Shown here: piece by piece, positions 5,407 through 5,472 of the stretch
How positions within the stretch are numbered: the stretch's first letter is position 1
How the letters are laid out: every line of letters begins with the position of its first letter
Assembly (NCBI GenBank): GCA_947062645.1
Contig: CAMSQT010000090.1
Location: 1-5,472, forward strand
Length of the DNA stretch: 5,472 nucleotides
Direction: 5' to 3'
From: an uncultured Clostridium sp.
GTDB lineage: Bacteria > Bacillota > Clostridia > TANB77 > CAG-508
Notes under the pieces: generated by a model
What the model saw: only the letters and a program-made list of their open reading frames with translations
Database searches by the model: none
What the model was told of the DNA's origin: nothing
Made by a program: the position numbers and the translations under genes

Positions 5407-5472
5407 ATGAACAAAGCTGAATTAATCGCAGCAATGGCTGCAAAAACAGGAGCTACAAAAAAAGCAGTTGAA
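5407..5472 (+). CDS. hup: HU family DNA-binding protein, N-terminal fragment cut by the window end
   Basis: The first 22 residues (MNKAELIAAMAAKTGATKKA, then VE) match the start of bacterial HU/IHF proteins, about 90-residue basic dimers that bend DNA and organise the nucleoid. The MNKAELI opening and the TGATKKAVE start of helix 2 are characteristic. Start: ATG 5407 preceded by a strong AGGAGGT at 5393-5399 with 7-nt spacing, consistent with a highly translated gene. The remainder, including the DNA-binding arm, lies beyond the window. Its position after a SpoVB/YabM-type flippase fits the conserved Firmicute cluster that, from family knowledge, usually continues with an S4-domain protein and yabP/yabQ/divIC. 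No CGG is present in the visible part. Confidence 0.92.
   Translation, partial: MNKAELIAAMAAKTGATKKAVE

Overview
The window is about 5.5 kb of very AT-rich DNA that looks like a low-GC Firmicute, most likely an uncultured Clostridia. The reasons are the strong AGGAGG-type ribosome-binding sites, AGA-dominated arginine usage, TTGACA/TATAAT promoters with 17-nt spacers, and a SpoVB/YabM-like flippase gene next to an HU gene. It holds five complete protein genes and the start of a sixth.

Layout: (1) A short upstream intergenic stretch ends in a perfect consensus promoter that drives a small GT-A glycosyltransferase resembling glucosyl-3-phosphoglycerate synthase (194-841). A hairpin-plus-T-run terminator follows at 848-885. 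(2) A histidine phosphatase of the phosphoglycerate-mutase-like type lies on the minus strand (884-1435). (3) Divergent from it, on the plus strand, is hslO, the redox chaperone Hsp33 (1573-2461). (4) A family II Mn-dependent inorganic pyrophosphatase follows (2510-3433), with its own perfect consensus promoter inside the 3' end of hslO. (5) A perfect 35-bp palindrome (3447-3531) and a promoter come next. (6) Then a MOP-superfamily polysaccharide/lipid flippase of the SpoVB/YabM type (3643-5282). (7) Last is the first 22 codons of an HU DNA-binding protein (5407-5472).

The outstanding observation is in hslO and the flippase gene. Read conventionally they are broken into two and six pieces by six separate frame breaks. 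Every break is the same event: an in-frame CGG triplet whose C must be skipped, so that the next codon read is GGA (five times) or GGG (once), glycine. After the skip, each protein continues in its family's normal sequence, and the two products have normal lengths (295 and 544 residues). There are six in-frame CGG triplets in the window's genes and all six are frame breaks. CGG never appears as an arginine codon. CGG triplets that straddle two codons (GCG GAA, ACG GAA, TCG GTT, TGC GGA, GGC GGT) cause no break. The simplest reading is that CGG, or the quadruplet CGGR, is decoded here as an obligatory +1 shift yielding glycine. This would be a codon-level change of decoding rather than a local programmed frameshift or pseudogenisation. 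The decoding agent is not in this window; a glycine tRNA able to read four bases is a testable candidate. A systematic sequencing artefact is the main alternative and cannot be excluded from sequence alone.
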